Positions 51,465-61,296 of a DNA stretch of 64,000 bases are shown here, piece after piece. The DNA comes from Chromatiales bacterium (lineage in GTDB: Bacteria; Pseudomonadota; Gammaproteobacteria; UBA6429). The stretch lies in contig JALTJN010000526.1 in the NCBI GenBank assembly GCA_027076405.1, positions 29,300-93,299 of the forward strand. Direction: 5' to 3'. The translations under genes and the position numbers were made by a program. The first letter of the stretch is position 1; each line of letters starts with the position of its first letter. The notes beneath the pieces are model-generated. The model was not told where the DNA came from. It saw only the letters and a list, made by a program, of their open reading frames with translations, and searched no databases.

Positions 51465-53795
51465 ATGATTTTAGGGGCTTTATCATTTCTGCTTGGAATA
51501 TTACTGCTGCAACAATTCAGTACTTTACCCTCTCTTGTCTGGAGTTGGACTTTAATTTTCGTATTTAGTTTACCTTTTCTTAGAAAACATTTTCAGTTTG
51601 TAAAAATCATTATTTTGTTTGTTGCCGGTTTTTCATGGGCATTATTGCGTGCTCATTGGGTACTGGATATTGCCTTACCCGTAGAGCTAGAGGGTAAAGA
51701 TGTTTTAGCCACCGGCGTCATTTCGAGTATTCCCCTTGAGGATAATCGCAAACATCGTTTTGAGTTTAATATTGAGACATTAACTTATAATAACGAGAAA
51801 ATCCCATCAGTGGGAAAGGTGAGACTTAGCTGGTACGGTAAAAGAGGAAGAAAACACAATAACAGGATAAAACTCCGGGCGGGGCAGCGATGGCAATTCT
51901 GGTTGCGACTAAAGCAACCACACGGGTTTATGAATCCCGGCGGATTTGACTATGAAGGTTGGCTTTATCAGAAAAAGATAAGAGCAACGGGTTATATTCG
52001 TATCAGTAAAAAGAAACAGCAGTTTGCAAAAAAACTTGATGATGAAGCGGCTGGATACCAACTTGTGGTTTTACGACAAAATTTGTACGAGAAGCTTAAG
52101 ACGCTGACTTCGAATACAAACTATGGCGGTATATTAATTGCCCTTGCGATGGGGGAACGAACCGGCATTAATCCGGCACAATGGCAGGTATTTCGAGCAA
52201 CGGGTACCAGTCATCTTGTGGCCATTTCCGGTTTGCACATTGGTTTACTGGCGGGATTTGTTTTTTTTCTTGTCCGCCGAATATGGCCATGTTTAGGTAA
52301 TGCGGCATTGATATTAGCTGCGCCCCGAGCAGCGGCCATTTGCTCATTAATTATTGCGGCTTTTTATGCCGCATTATCCGGCTTTGCTGTGCCGGCACAG
52401 CGTGCTCTGATTATGCTGAGTATTGTCATGGTTTCGATATTTTATCGGCATAAAGTCAACAGCTCAGAAGTATTGAGTATCGCGCTATTGGTTGTTTTAC
52501 TACTTGATCCGAATGCTGTTTTATCAGCAGGTTTTTGGTTGTCTTTTGCTGCCGTTACCATTATCAGTCTGGCAGCTTCAGGTCGCTTAACTATTGATCA
52601 AGGCTGGAAAATATGGGGAAGACTACAGTGGCGTATTAGTCTGGCTTTAATCCCGTTATTGATCTTTCTATTCCAGCAGGCATCACTGGTTTCTCCCTTT
52701 TCTAACCTTATTGCGATACCTGTTGTGAGTTTTTTGGTTGTTCCATTTACGTTACTGGCAACTACAGTCAGTTCATTCTTGCCCGGCATAGCTTCAATAC
52801 TGTATTTCGTTGCAGATTCCATTCTCACCCTGTTATGGTGGTTTTTAGATTTACTGGCTACCTCATCCATAAGTCAGTGGTATACAGCGAAACCTTCTAT
52901 ATTGACGCTTGTTTTGGCAAACTTAGGCTTTGTGATTTTACTAAGTCCAAAAGGCTGGCCGGGTAAATATCTTGCTCTTTTCCTTATTATTCCTTTAATC
53001 TGGCCAAAATTGACTCCAGTTAAGGAAGACGAGGTTGAAATAACATTGCTGGATGTAGGGCAGGGATTAGCCGCAGTGGTAAAAACACAGCACCACGTGT
53101 TGTTATTTGATACCGGACCGAAGTTTAGTAAAAACTTCGATACCGGTGCTGCGGTTATTATTCCTTTTTTACGGCAGAAAAGTATTAATAAGCTCGATAT
53201 GCTTATTGTCAGTCACAAAGATAATGACCATCGGGGCGGGTTGAATTCCATTCAAAAGGCGCTGAATATCCATCAACTTATCAGCAGTTACCATGAAAAG
53301 GGCAGTAAAGCATGTAAAGCAGGACAATATTGGCAGTGGGATGGTGTCCTGTTTGAGGTTTTAAACCCGGATGAAGATATTAAGTATAAAAAAAGAAATA
53401 ACGCGTCTTGTGTTTTGCTGATTAGCAGCGGAAGTCACTCTTTGTTATTGAGTGCCGATATTGAAAAACGGACAGAAAGGCGACTTGTTAAGGCTTATCG
53501 TGAGAAGCTGAAATCCACTTATCTGATAGCACCACATCACGGCAGTAAAACATCGTCTTCACAGGTATTTATGAGTGCTGTTAAGCCAGAATATGTCTTT
53601 ATCCCTGTTGGTTACCGGAACCGTTACCGTATGCCGCATGTCACGGTTGTTAAGCGTTATCAAAAACAAAATATTCCCATTATCAAAACCTACCAGTCAG
53701 GTGCGATAACGATAAGGTTTGGTCAAAAAAACAGCACTAAAATACCCGAGCAATACCGTAAAGATCATCAAAAATACTGGAACAGCATTCATTAA
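51465..53795 (+). CDS. comEC: DNA internalization-related competence protein ComEC/Rec2
   Basis: Inner-membrane channel for transforming DNA. The 776-residue protein has an N-terminal OB-like region, the membrane competence domain (about 205-480) with GTSHLVAISGLHIGLLAG and PAQRALIMLSIV, and a C-terminal metallo-beta-lactamase-like domain (about 525-770) with DVGQGLAAVVKT, SHKDNDHRGG and APHHGSKTSSS, which retains the metal-binding His/Asp. It begins the comEC-exbB-exbD-msbA-lpxK run. Confidence 0.94.
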   Translation: MILGALSFLLGILLLQQFSTLPSLVWSWTLIFVFSLPFLRKHFQFVKIIILFVAGFSWALLRAHWVLDIALPVELEGKDVLATGVISSIPLEDNRKHRFEFNIETLTYNNEKIPSVGKVRLSWYGKRGRKHNNRIKLRAGQRWQFWLRLKQPHGFMNPGGFDYEGWLYQKKIRATGYIRISKKKQQFAKKLDDEAAGYQLVVLRQNLYEKLKTLTSNTNYGGILIALAMGERTGINPAQWQVFRATGTSHLVAISGLHIGLLAGFVFFLVRRIWPCLGNAALILAAPRAAAICSLIIAAFYAALSGFAVPAQRALIMLSIVMVSIFYRHKVNSSEVLSIALLVVLLLDPNAVLSAGFWLSFAAVTIISLAASGRLTIDQGWKIWGRLQWRISLALIPLLIFLFQQASLVSPFSNLIAIPVVSFLVVPFTLLATTVSSFLPGIASILYFVADSILTLLWWFLDLLATSSISQWYTAKPSILTLVLANLGFVILLSPKGWPGKYLALFLIIPLIWPKLTPVKEDEVEITLLDVGQGLAAVVKTQHHVLLFDTGPKFSKNFDTGAAVIIPFLRQKSINKLDMLIVSHKDNDHRGGLNSIQKALNIHQLISSYHEKGSKACKAGQYWQWDGVLFEVLNPDEDIKYKKRNNASCVLLISSGSHSLLLSADIEKRTERRLVKAYREKLKSTYLIAPHHGSKTSSSQVFMSAVKPEYVFIPVGYRNRYRMPHVTVVKRYQKQNIPIIKTYQSGAITIRFGQKNSTKIPEQYRKDHQKYWNSIH

Positions 53796-53890
53796 TTGCT
53801 GTGAACGATACCCTTTCAGCAAGCGGTCGTCTCTGATAAAGTGAGCACCAGTTTTTCACCTATAAATTGTAGTATAAGGAATTCAAAATA

Positions 53891-54514
53891 GTGTTTGAAA
53901 TGATTCAACATGGTGGCTGGTTGATGCTACCCATCCTTGCGAGTTCAGTTATTGCCCTAGCAATCGTTGCTGAACGTTTCTGGTCGTTACAAGCTAAAAA
54001 AGTGACTCCACCGGGGCTCGCTGCCCAGGTGTGGCAATGGCATAAAGCGCAAACATTAAGCGATGAACATATCGTGGCTTTGGGTAATAACTCGCCACTG
54101 GGTAAAATATTGGCTGCCGGGTTAATAAACCGGAATCATCCACGTGAAATCATGAAAGAAAGTATTGAAGAAGTCGGGCATCAGGTTATCCATGAGCTGG
54201 AACGCTACCTGAACACATTAGGTACCATTGCATCTATTACTCCTTTACTGGGTTTGTTAGGTACCGTTATTGGTATGATAAAAGTTTTTGCTGCAATAAC
54301 AACTCAAGGTGTGGGTAATCCGACTGTTTTAGCCGGTGGTATTTCAGAGGCGTTGATTACTACAGCGGCAGGCTTATCTGTTGCTATTCCGACATTAATT
54401 TTTTATCGCTTTTTCCGTGGTCGAGTTGATGAGCTGGTTTTAAAAATGGAAGAAGAAGCACTAAAAATTGTTGATGTGATGCACGGTGATCGTGTGGAAC
54501 AGGACAAAAAATAA
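53891..54514 (+). CDS. exbB: ExbB/TolQ-type proton channel protein
   Basis: Stator subunit converting proton-motive force into work for a TonB- or Tol-like system. GTG 53891 starts 10 bp after AAGGA. The 207-residue protein has three membrane segments (about 10-28, 108-132, 152-174) with the family core IASITPLLGLLGTVIGMI (about 112-129) and AGGISEALITTAAGLSVAIP. It overlaps exbD by one base. This exbB-exbD pair directly before msbA is a common gammaproteobacterial arrangement separate from the TonB loci. Confidence 0.93.
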   Translation: MFEMIQHGGWLMLPILASSVIALAIVAERFWSLQAKKVTPPGLAAQVWQWHKAQTLSDEHIVALGNNSPLGKILAAGLINRNHPREIMKESIEEVGHQVIHELERYLNTLGTIASITPLLGLLGTVIGMIKVFAAITTQGVGNPTVLAGGISEALITTAAGLSVAIPTLIFYRFFRGRVDELVLKMEEEALKIVDVMHGDRVEQDKK

Positions 54515-54930
54515 TGTTGCGTACAAAACGTGATAAAGATTTAGAAGTAAACATTACACCATTGATTGATGTTGTATTTTTATTGCTTATTTTTTTTATG
54601 GTGTCGACCACTTTTCAGCGTGAATCTGAAATTTCTATCGAGTTGCCCGAGTCTTCAGGAAAAGTTGCCGAGACAGAAAAAAAGGTGATTGAAATAAGTA
54701 TTGATAGTCAGGGGCGTTATTTCGTTAATCAACGTCGACTTAAAGATACTAATATTAAAACACTTAAAAAAGCGATATCGATTACCAAAGGCAAGTCAAA
54801 AGAACCCAAGTTAATTATTAGTGCAGATAAAATGACACCGCATCAATTTGTGGTCAGAGCCATGGATGCGGCTCGTCAGTTAGGTCTGGTGCATTTAACT
54901 TTTGCAACAAAACAAGTTAACAAGAAATAA
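54514..54930 (+). CDS. exbD: ExbD/TolR-type protein
   Basis: Partner of the ExbB channel. The 138-residue protein has one membrane segment (about 18-36) beginning with the conserved NITPLIDVVFLLLIFFMVST, whose Asp is the proton-path residue of the family, then a periplasmic domain (about 45-138) ending ARQLGLVHLTFATK. It is followed 2 bp later by msbA. Confidence 0.93.
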   Translation: MLRTKRDKDLEVNITPLIDVVFLLLIFFMVSTTFQRESEISIELPESSGKVAETEKKVIEISIDSQGRYFVNQRRLKDTNIKTLKKAISITKGKSKEPKLIISADKMTPHQFVVRAMDAARQLGLVHLTFATKQVNKK

Positions 54931-54932
54931 AT

Positions 54933-56696
54933 ATGACAGATCAAGCTAAAAAAAATGACGGTGTAGTAATTTATCGTCGTTTATTAAAATATGCCTTACC
55001 TTACTGGAAAATTTTTATCTTTGCCGTTATAGGTATGGTGATTTTTGCCGGGACTCAGGTTTCGTTTGCTCAGTTATTAGAACCCATGATGGATGGTGGT
55101 TTTGTAGAAAAAGATGCCGAGTCAATGTTTTGGGTACCCATTCTGTTAATTGTTATTTTTGCAGTTCGGATTATCGGAACATTTTTGTCCGAGTACGGTA
55201 TGGCCATGATTGCTCGTAATGTTATTCGGGATTTGCGAGCAAAAGTATTTAGTAAAATTATTACTTTACCAACCAGCTTTTTTGACATTACATCTTCCGG
55301 CTCGATTTTATCAAAAATGGTGTATGACATAGAACAACTGGCAGAAGCCACGTCGGGTGTTGTTATCGTTTTAATCAGGGATGGTATAACGGTTGTGGCC
55401 TTGTTTATCTGGATGCTTTATCTCAGTCCTTTACTGACTTTAATTCTCTTTGGGATTGCTCCTTTTGTGGCAAGCATTGTATATATTATTAGTAAACGTT
55501 TCCGCATCATTGGAAAACGCATACAAAGTTCAATGGGCGGGGTTACAGAAATTACCGAAGAAGCGGTTAAAGCAAATCAGGAAATAAAAATATTTGGCGG
55601 GCAGGATTTTGAAATAAAACGCTTTGGAGACATTAATCACTATAACCGTTCACAACATTTAAAACTCGTTGCTACGAATGCAGTCAGTAATCCGACTATT
55701 CAGCTTATTGTTGCAGTAGCCTTTGCTTCGATGATTTATCTGGCAACCGACCCTAAGTTTATTGCTGATATGACTGCGGGTAAGTTTATTTCCTTTTTAA
55801 TGGGGATGGTGATGTTACTTCAACATGCCAAACGCTTAACAACCATTAATATGACTTTACAAAAAGGCATCGCTGCTGCCGAGAGTGTATTCGGTTTTAT
55901 TGATGTTATAGATGAAGTCGATCAGGGCACAAAAGAAATTAAAAGAGTTAAGGGTGATGTTGAGTTTAAAAATGTTAACTTTGCCTATGTTAATGAACAT
56001 GAAAATGTATTGTCCGATATAAATCTGGAAATTAAAGCCGGTGAAACCGTTGCCTTTGTTGGTCGTTCCGGTGCCGGCAAGTCAACTTTAGTCAGCTTGT
56101 TACCTCGCTTCTATGAAAAAACAAGTGGTGAAATCAAGATTGATGGTCATGATATTGAAACCTTAACCTTAAAAAATCTCCGCAGTCACATTGCTCTGGT
56201 TAATCAAAACGTCACATTGTTTAATGATTCTGTTGCACATAATATTGCTTATAGTGATTTAAGTGATATTGAAAATGATCGTCTTGTTAATGCAGCAAAG
56301 GCAGCAAATGCATTTGAGTTTATTCAGGCTTTGCCTGATGGTTTTAATACTATTGTTGGTGAAGATGGTGTTTTACTTTCCGGTGGTCAGCGACAACGTA
56401 TAGCGATAGCCCGTGCAATATTTAACGATGCACCAATTTTAATTCTGGATGAAGCAACCTCTGCTTTAGATACTGAATCAGAAAGAAGTATTCAACTTGC
56501 TCTGGATGAGTTAATTAAAACACGAACAACGCTGGTCATTGCTCATCGTCTCTCAACGATTGAGGGCGCAGACAAGATTGTTGTATTAGATCAAGGGAAG
56601 ATTGTTGAAGCTGGTACACATAAGGAACTGATATTAAAAGATGGGCATTATGCTGCTCTACACAACATGCAGTTTAAGAGTGAAAAAATAAATTAA
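54933..56696 (+). CDS. msbA: Lipid A export ATP-binding/permease protein MsbA
   Basis: Flips lipid A-core from the inner to the outer leaflet. The 587-residue half-transporter has six membrane segments (about 20-320) and an ATPase domain with Walker A FVGRSGAGKSTLVS (about 375-388), signature LLSGGQRQRIAIARA (about 482-496) and Walker B ILILDEATSALD. It precedes lpxK, the usual msbA-lpxK pair, and ends 5 bp before it. Confidence 0.96.
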   Translation: MTDQAKKNDGVVIYRRLLKYALPYWKIFIFAVIGMVIFAGTQVSFAQLLEPMMDGGFVEKDAESMFWVPILLIVIFAVRIIGTFLSEYGMAMIARNVIRDLRAKVFSKIITLPTSFFDITSSGSILSKMVYDIEQLAEATSGVVIVLIRDGITVVALFIWMLYLSPLLTLILFGIAPFVASIVYIISKRFRIIGKRIQSSMGGVTEITEEAVKANQEIKIFGGQDFEIKRFGDINHYNRSQHLKLVATNAVSNPTIQLIVAVAFASMIYLATDPKFIADMTAGKFISFLMGMVMLLQHAKRLTTINMTLQKGIAAAESVFGFIDVIDEVDQGTKEIKRVKGDVEFKNVNFAYVNEHENVLSDINLEIKAGETVAFVGRSGAGKSTLVSLLPRFYEKTSGEIKIDGHDIETLTLKNLRSHIALVNQNVTLFNDSVAHNIAYSDLSDIENDRLVNAAKAANAFEFIQALPDGFNTIVGEDGVLLSGGQRQRIAIARAIFNDAPILILDEATSALDTESERSIQLALDELIKTRTTLVIAHRLSTIEGADKIVVLDQGKIVEAGTHKELILKDGHYAALHNMQFKSEKIN

Positions 56697-56701
56697 GAAT
56701 T

Positions 56702-57700
56702 ATGCTAGCAAAAAAAATACAAAAATCCTGGTATAACAAAGATAGCTTAACAGCTGTCTTAACGCCTTTGTCATGGTTGTTTTGTGTGGTTGTTCAAATC
56801 AGACGACTGTTTTATCACTTGAAAATATTTCACACGACTCAGCTGGAAGTGCCTGTAGTGATAGTGGGTAATTTAACCGTTGGTGGAACAGGTAAGACTC
56901 CGCTGGTTATTGAATTGGCAAATTTATTGAAAAAACATGGATATCGTCCTGGTATTATCAGTCGTGGTTATGGAGGCAAAGCTCGCACATGGCCACAACA
57001 AGTCCGCTGGGATGGCGACCCCACAATGGTGGGAGATGAAGCAATTCTTATTGCACGGCGTACCCGCTGCCCGATGGCGGTCGGCCCGGACAGAGTCGCA
57101 TCAGCAAAAGCACTATTAAAATATACAGATTGTAATGTCATAATTAGTGATGATGGTTTACAACATTATGCATTAGGTCGTGATATAGAGATAGCAGTGA
57201 TCGATGGCATTCGACGTTATGGAAATGAGAAATGTCTCCCTGCTGGCCCATTGCGTGAACCGATTAAACGTCTGGAACAGGTTAATTTTAAAATTACAAA
57301 CGGAGTTGCCGGTCCGGATGAATTTGCCATGAAGTACAAGCCTGAAAAGCTGCGTCGAGCAGATGATCCGGCTGTTACACTTGATATTTCATCTTTAAAG
57401 AATCAGACAGTACATGCGATTGCCGGTATCGGTAATCCGCAACGCTTTTTTGATAATCTTAGAGCCAGTGGTCTGGATATTATCGAACATGCTTTTCCAG
57501 ATCACTATCCCTTTAAAAAAGAAGATTTGGATTTTGGTGAAATACAACCTATCGTTATCACCGAAAAAGATGCTGTAAAGTGTCAGCGTTTTTATTTACA
57601 CAATGTCTGGTATCAGCCGATAAAAGCGCAACTGGATAATCAATTCACCGAACAATTACTTGTAATGCTTGAGAGAATCAATGGACAAAAAACTACTTGA
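56702..57700 (+). CDS. lpxK: Tetraacyldisaccharide 4'-kinase
   Basis: Phosphorylates the 4' position of the lipid A precursor. The 332-residue protein has the P-loop [19 protein letters not shown] (about 56-74), [15 protein letters not shown] (about 80-94) and [13 protein letters not shown] (about 110-122), and the membrane-associating N-terminal helix. It overlaps the Trm112-like gene by 20 bp. Confidence 0.95.
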   Translation: MLAKKIQKSWYNKDSLTAVLTPLSWLFCVVVQIRRLFYHLKIFHTTQLEVPVVIVGNLTVGGTGKTPLVIELANLLKKHGYRPGIISRGYGGKARTWPQQVRWDGDPTMVGDEAILIARRTRCPMAVGPDRVASAKALLKYTDCNVIISDDGLQHYALGRDIEIAVIDGIRRYGNEKCLPAGPLREPIKRLEQVNFKITNGVAGPDEFAMKYKPEKLRRADDPAVTLDISSLKNQTVHAIAGIGNPQRFFDNLRASGLDIIEHAFPDHYPFKKEDLDFGEIQPIVITEKDAVKCQRFYLHNVWYQPIKAQLDNQFTEQLLVMLERINGQKTT

Positions 57701-57863
57701 TATACTTGCGTGTCCTGTTTGTAAAGGACCATTAATTTATATGAAACAGAACAACGAACTTATCTGCAAGGGGGACAGGCTCGCTTATCCTATTCGTGAT
57801 GATATTCCTGTTATGTTAGAAGAAGAGGCTCGTCAAATACCTGCGGATGAAGAAATTAAGTAG
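57681..57863 (+). CDS. ycaR: Trm112-like zinc-ribbon protein (YcaR)
   Basis: A 60-residue protein; ATG 57681 overlaps the end of lpxK, and the in-frame TTG at 57669 adds four residues. It begins [17 protein letters not shown], the Trm112 family pattern with a CxxC pair, and has [14 protein letters not shown] at its end. The second half of the zinc site is not evident as cysteines. In E. coli the equivalent gene sits between lpxK and kdsB. Confidence 0.92.
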   Translation: MDKKLLDILACPVCKGPLIYMKQNNELICKGDRLAYPIRDDIPVMLEEEARQIPADEEIK

Positions 57864-57866
57864 CCC

Positions 57867-58724
57867 TTGAAGATACTCTTTATTGGTTCATCAGGATCTT
57901 TATCGTTAATTCCCTTAAGGGCATTAATAAAATCAAGACATCATGTTTGTGCCTTTGCTTTTGATCTTGATGATAGTGAGTTTAATATAATAAAACCCGG
58001 TTCAATTCAATCTCTTGCATTTGAACATTCCATTCCTTTTATCAAGTTGAATAAAAACTTCGATAATGCTGCTACACAAATTCAGTCATGTCAGCCCGAT
58101 ATTATTCTGGTCTCGTGTTATGCACGCTTACTACCTGAAACTATTTTATCTCTGGCGAATAAGGGATGCTTTAATGTACACCCGTCTTTATTACCTGCTT
58201 TCCGCGGGCCGGATCCAATATTCTGGCAGTTTCAACAAGGTGTTAGTAATTTTGGTGTTACCGTGCACCGGCTTAGTAAAAGTTTTGATAGCGGAAATAT
58301 TGTTGCACAACAATCAGTAAAAATAAAAGACAACTGCCGCTGGAATAAAGCAACAGATTTGTTAGCTAATATTGCGGCTGAACTGGTTTTAAATTTACTT
58401 GATGATATTGAATATAATTGTGTTACAGAAGTTAAACAGGATGAGAGCAAAGCAAGTTACCAGCCTTTCCCTGTTCATAAAGATTATGAGATAAGCACAA
58501 AGTGGACAGCAAAAAGAATTTATAATTTTATTTGTGCCTATCAGAATGATAATGTTTATTTCATATGTAAGATTAACAATAAAAAAGTCAAACTAATAAA
58601 AGCACTTTCATATCAAAGCTATGCATATGATGAAATACACGATAAAAAAGTTATGCATCAGGGGAACAATATAAAATTTTCCTGTCAAAAGGGATTTGTT
58701 GACTGTCAGGTTAAAGAAGATTAG
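57867..58724 (+). CDS. Formyltransferase family protein (Fmt-like)
   Basis: A 285-residue protein of the folate-dependent formyltransferase superfamily. The N-terminal domain (about 1-180) has the catalytic set: Asn and His in CFNVHPSLLPAFRGPDPI (about 92-109) and the Asp in SFDSGNIVAQQS (about 137-148); GVTVHRLS lies between them. A smaller C-terminal domain is present. It starts with TTG 57867, 3 bp after the Trm112-like stop, in the place where kdsB is often found. The substrate is unknown; ArnA-like sugar amine, or an Fmt-like role, cannot be separated by sequence alone. Confidence 0.82.
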   Translation: MKILFIGSSGSLSLIPLRALIKSRHHVCAFAFDLDDSEFNIIKPGSIQSLAFEHSIPFIKLNKNFDNAATQIQSCQPDIILVSCYARLLPETILSLANKGCFNVHPSLLPAFRGPDPIFWQFQQGVSNFGVTVHRLSKSFDSGNIVAQQSVKIKDNCRWNKATDLLANIAAELVLNLLDDIEYNCVTEVKQDESKASYQPFPVHKDYEISTKWTAKRIYNFICAYQNDNVYFICKINNKKVKLIKALSYQSYAYDEIHDKKVMHQGNNIKFSCQKGFVDCQVKED

Positions 58725-59804
58725 TTACTTTGACATTCTCACAGGTAAACGTTTCGCACCCCAGTGACCGGGGCTTGCTTCAAACACGCCGGCAACTCGA
58801 GTACCGCATGATTTGCAACAGGCATCAGCCGTTAAATTCCACTTTCCTAATTCATACCAGTCACGCTCAATAAGTAACTCACCACACTGGTGGCACCAGG
58901 TACTATCTGCATCGCGGTTATGAATATTGCCCACATAGGCATAACGTACACCGGCTTTCATTGCAATGTCTCTTGCCATGGTCAGCGTAGAGGCAGGCGT
59001 TGCAGGTGTGTCCATCATTTTAAAGTCCGGGTGAAAGGCACTAAAATGCATCGGCATATTCGGCCCCAGATTTTCAACCACCCACTCGCACATTTCGTTT
59101 AATTCTTTTTCAGAATCATTTTCACCGGGGATAATTAAGGTGGTTGTTTCTAACCAGCAGTCAGTTTCATGCTTAATATATTTAAGTGTTTCCAGAACAG
59201 GTTGAAGATGGCTGCCGGTTATTTTGTGATAAAAGCGCTCGCTAAAGGCTTTTAAATCAACATTAGCAGCATCCATATTTTTAAAGAACTCTACCCGTGG
59301 TTCAGGATTAATATATCCGGCGGTAACAGCAACGGTTTTAATCTCTTTTTCACGACAGGCTTTGGCAACATCAATAGCATACTCATGAAAGATAACCGGA
59401 TCATTATAAGTAAAGGCGACACTTTTACAGTTATACTCGGCAGCAACCTCTGCAATTTTTTCGGGACTGGCTGCATCGGCCAGTGTATCGGTTTCTCGAG
59501 ATTTACTAATGTCCCAGTTTTGGCAAAATTTACAAGCGAGATTACAACCTGCTGTTCCAAATGAAAAAACAGGGGAGCCGGGTAAAAAATGGTTTAAAGG
59601 TTTTTTTTCAATAGGATCGATACAAAAGCCGCTGGAACGACCATAAGTCGTTAATACTATTTCATTATTGATATTTTCGCGTACAAAACAAAGCCCTTGT
59701 TGACCTTCATGTAACTTGCATTCTCGCGGACATAAATCACACTGCACCCGGCCGTCATCAAGTAAATGCCAGTATTTAGTTTTAACAATTGATGAAGTAG
59801 CCAT
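58725..59804 (-). CDS. amrS: AmmeMemoRadiSam system radical SAM enzyme
   Basis: Radical SAM protein of a conserved triad (AmrS, AmrB/MEMO, AmrA/AMMECR1). The 359-residue protein has an N-terminal cysteine segment CDLCPRECKLHEGQQGLC (about 22-39), the radical SAM cluster motif CNLACKFC (Cys87, Cys91, Cys94) and a C-terminal ribbon CHQCGELL with CCKSCGTRV. It resembles pyruvate formate-lyase activating enzymes. It is divergent from amrB and abuts the formyltransferase stop. The reaction has not been established to my knowledge. Confidence 0.92.
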   Translation of the reverse strand: MATSSIVKTKYWHLLDDGRVQCDLCPRECKLHEGQQGLCFVRENINNEIVLTTYGRSSGFCIDPIEKKPLNHFLPGSPVFSFGTAGCNLACKFCQNWDISKSRETDTLADAASPEKIAEVAAEYNCKSVAFTYNDPVIFHEYAIDVAKACREKEIKTVAVTAGYINPEPRVEFFKNMDAANVDLKAFSERFYHKITGSHLQPVLETLKYIKHETDCWLETTTLIIPGENDSEKELNEMCEWVVENLGPNMPMHFSAFHPDFKMMDTPATPASTLTMARDIAMKAGVRYAYVGNIHNRDADSTWCHQCGELLIERDWYELGKWNLTADACCKSCGTRVAGVFEASPGHWGAKRLPVRMSK

Positions 59805-59954
59805 TTAAGCCTCTGATTAGGTTTTGCTTATACAACCTATATAAAGTCAAAATAGTTCAATTTCAATATTGTAAGTATAAAAAAAGTCCCTATTATTATA
59901 GTAGGTCATGAAACTTTAGGGTGAAGTGTGATTATTTATTTTCAGGTATAAACT

Positions 59955-60743
59955 ATGAGTCATATTCGGCAACCCGCAGTTGCAGGATTATTTTATCCTG
60001 CAGACAAACAAACATTAAAGCAGGATGTTGAGAGTTACCTGCAACAGGCAAATTATGGACGAGATGTTGTGCCGAAAGCACTTGTTGTGCCTCATGCCGG
60101 TTATGTTTATTCTGGCCCAATAGCCGCTTCAGCTTATAAACAAATTATTCCCGTTAAAGATAAAATTAATCGAGTTGTCTTGCTGGGACCATCTCATCGT
60201 GTTGCTTTTCATGGATTGGCTGTTCCCAAAGCAGATGTTTTTAATACACCGTTAGGTAATATTAAAATTGATAAAGAGGGCGTTAGGCTGTTAGAAAAAC
60301 TTCCGCAAGTTATTGCATCTGATCAGGCTCATCAGGAAGAGCATAGTTTAGAAGTGCAGTTACCCTTTTTGCAGGAAATACTCAATGACTTTACTCTCAT
60401 CCCCGTTGTTGTCGGTGATGCCGAGCGGCATGAAGTTGCTCAAGTGATAGAAAGGTTTATTGACGATGAACATACCTTAATTGTTATCAGCACCGATCTT
60501 AGTCATTATCATGAATACAATGAAGCACGTCGAATAGACCGGTTAACCAGTGATGCAATTGAAAAAATAAAACCAAACCTTATTGGTTATGATGATGCCT
60601 GCGGTAGAAATGGTTTAAATGGCATGCTCACAGTAGCAGAAGATAAAAATCTGACTGTTGATATTCTGGATTTGAGAAATTCCGGAGATACTGCCGGAGA
60701 TAAATCACGCGTTGTCGGGTATGGTGCTTATGTCATCCATTAA
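59955..60743 (+). CDS. amrB: AmmeMemoRadiSam system protein B (MEMO family)
   Basis: A 262-residue MEMO-family protein related to extradiol dioxygenases. It starts HIRQPAVAGLFYPAD and carries the metal-site pattern VVPHAGYVYSGPIAASAYK (about 46-64), LGPSHRVAFHG (about 78-88), EEHSLEVQLPFL and STDLSHYHEY, so the histidines for metal binding are present. Overlaps amrA by 14 bp and is divergent from amrS. Confidence 0.93.
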   Translation: MSHIRQPAVAGLFYPADKQTLKQDVESYLQQANYGRDVVPKALVVPHAGYVYSGPIAASAYKQIIPVKDKINRVVLLGPSHRVAFHGLAVPKADVFNTPLGNIKIDKEGVRLLEKLPQVIASDQAHQEEHSLEVQLPFLQEILNDFTLIPVVVGDAERHEVAQVIERFIDDEHTLIVISTDLSHYHEYNEARRIDRLTSDAIEKIKPNLIGYDDACGRNGLNGMLTVAEDKNLTVDILDLRNSGDTAGDKSRVVGYGAYVIH

Positions 60744-61296
60744 ATTAAGTTCTGAGGATCAGCAAGCATGTTTGCAAGTTGCACATGACTCTATTCGACA
60801 TGGCTTACAACAGGGGAGTCAGCTTCATGTAAATACTCATAATTACTCTCGTGACTTGCAGCAAGAACTTGCCAGCTTTGTGACCTTACATAAAAACAGT
60901 CAATTACGTGGATGTATTGGTGCTTTAGAGGCGTATCAACCGTTGATTAATGATATTGCAGAACATGCTTTTGCTGCTGCCTTTCGTGATCCTCGTTTTC
61001 CTGCTTTAACTCAGGATGAATATGAACAGTTGGACATAGAAATTTCTGTATTAGGAAAACCAGAACAAATGTCATTTGAAAGCGAAGAGGATTTGCTACA
61101 GCAGATTCAACCTGAGATAGATGGTTTAATTTTGGAAGCTGATCATCATCGTGGTACCTTTTTACCAAGTGTGTGGGAACAGTTACCAGATAAAAAAGAG
61201 TTTCTAAAACATTTGAAAATGAAGGCGGGTTTGCCAGCTAGCTGGTGGGATGGTTCGGTAAAAATTAGCCGTTACGAAACGTTTTCTTTTTCCTGA
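60730..61296 (+). CDS. amrA: AmmeMemoRadiSam system protein A (AMMECR1 family)
   Basis: A 188-residue AMMECR1-domain protein. ATG 60730 (MSSIKLSSEDQQ) is preferred; ATG 60721 would add three residues. The family motif LRGCIGALEAYQPL (about 57-70) is intact, and the C-terminal ending LPASWWDGSVKISRYETFSF is typical. Overlap with amrB indicates cotranscription. Its stop directly abuts the lpxB stop on the other strand, with no room for a separate terminator. Confidence 0.92.
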   Translation: MSSIKLSSEDQQACLQVAHDSIRHGLQQGSQLHVNTHNYSRDLQQELASFVTLHKNSQLRGCIGALEAYQPLINDIAEHAFAAAFRDPRFPALTQDEYEQLDIEISVLGKPEQMSFESEEDLLQQIQPEIDGLILEADHHRGTFLPSVWEQLPDKKEFLKHLKMKAGLPASWWDGSVKISRYETFSFS

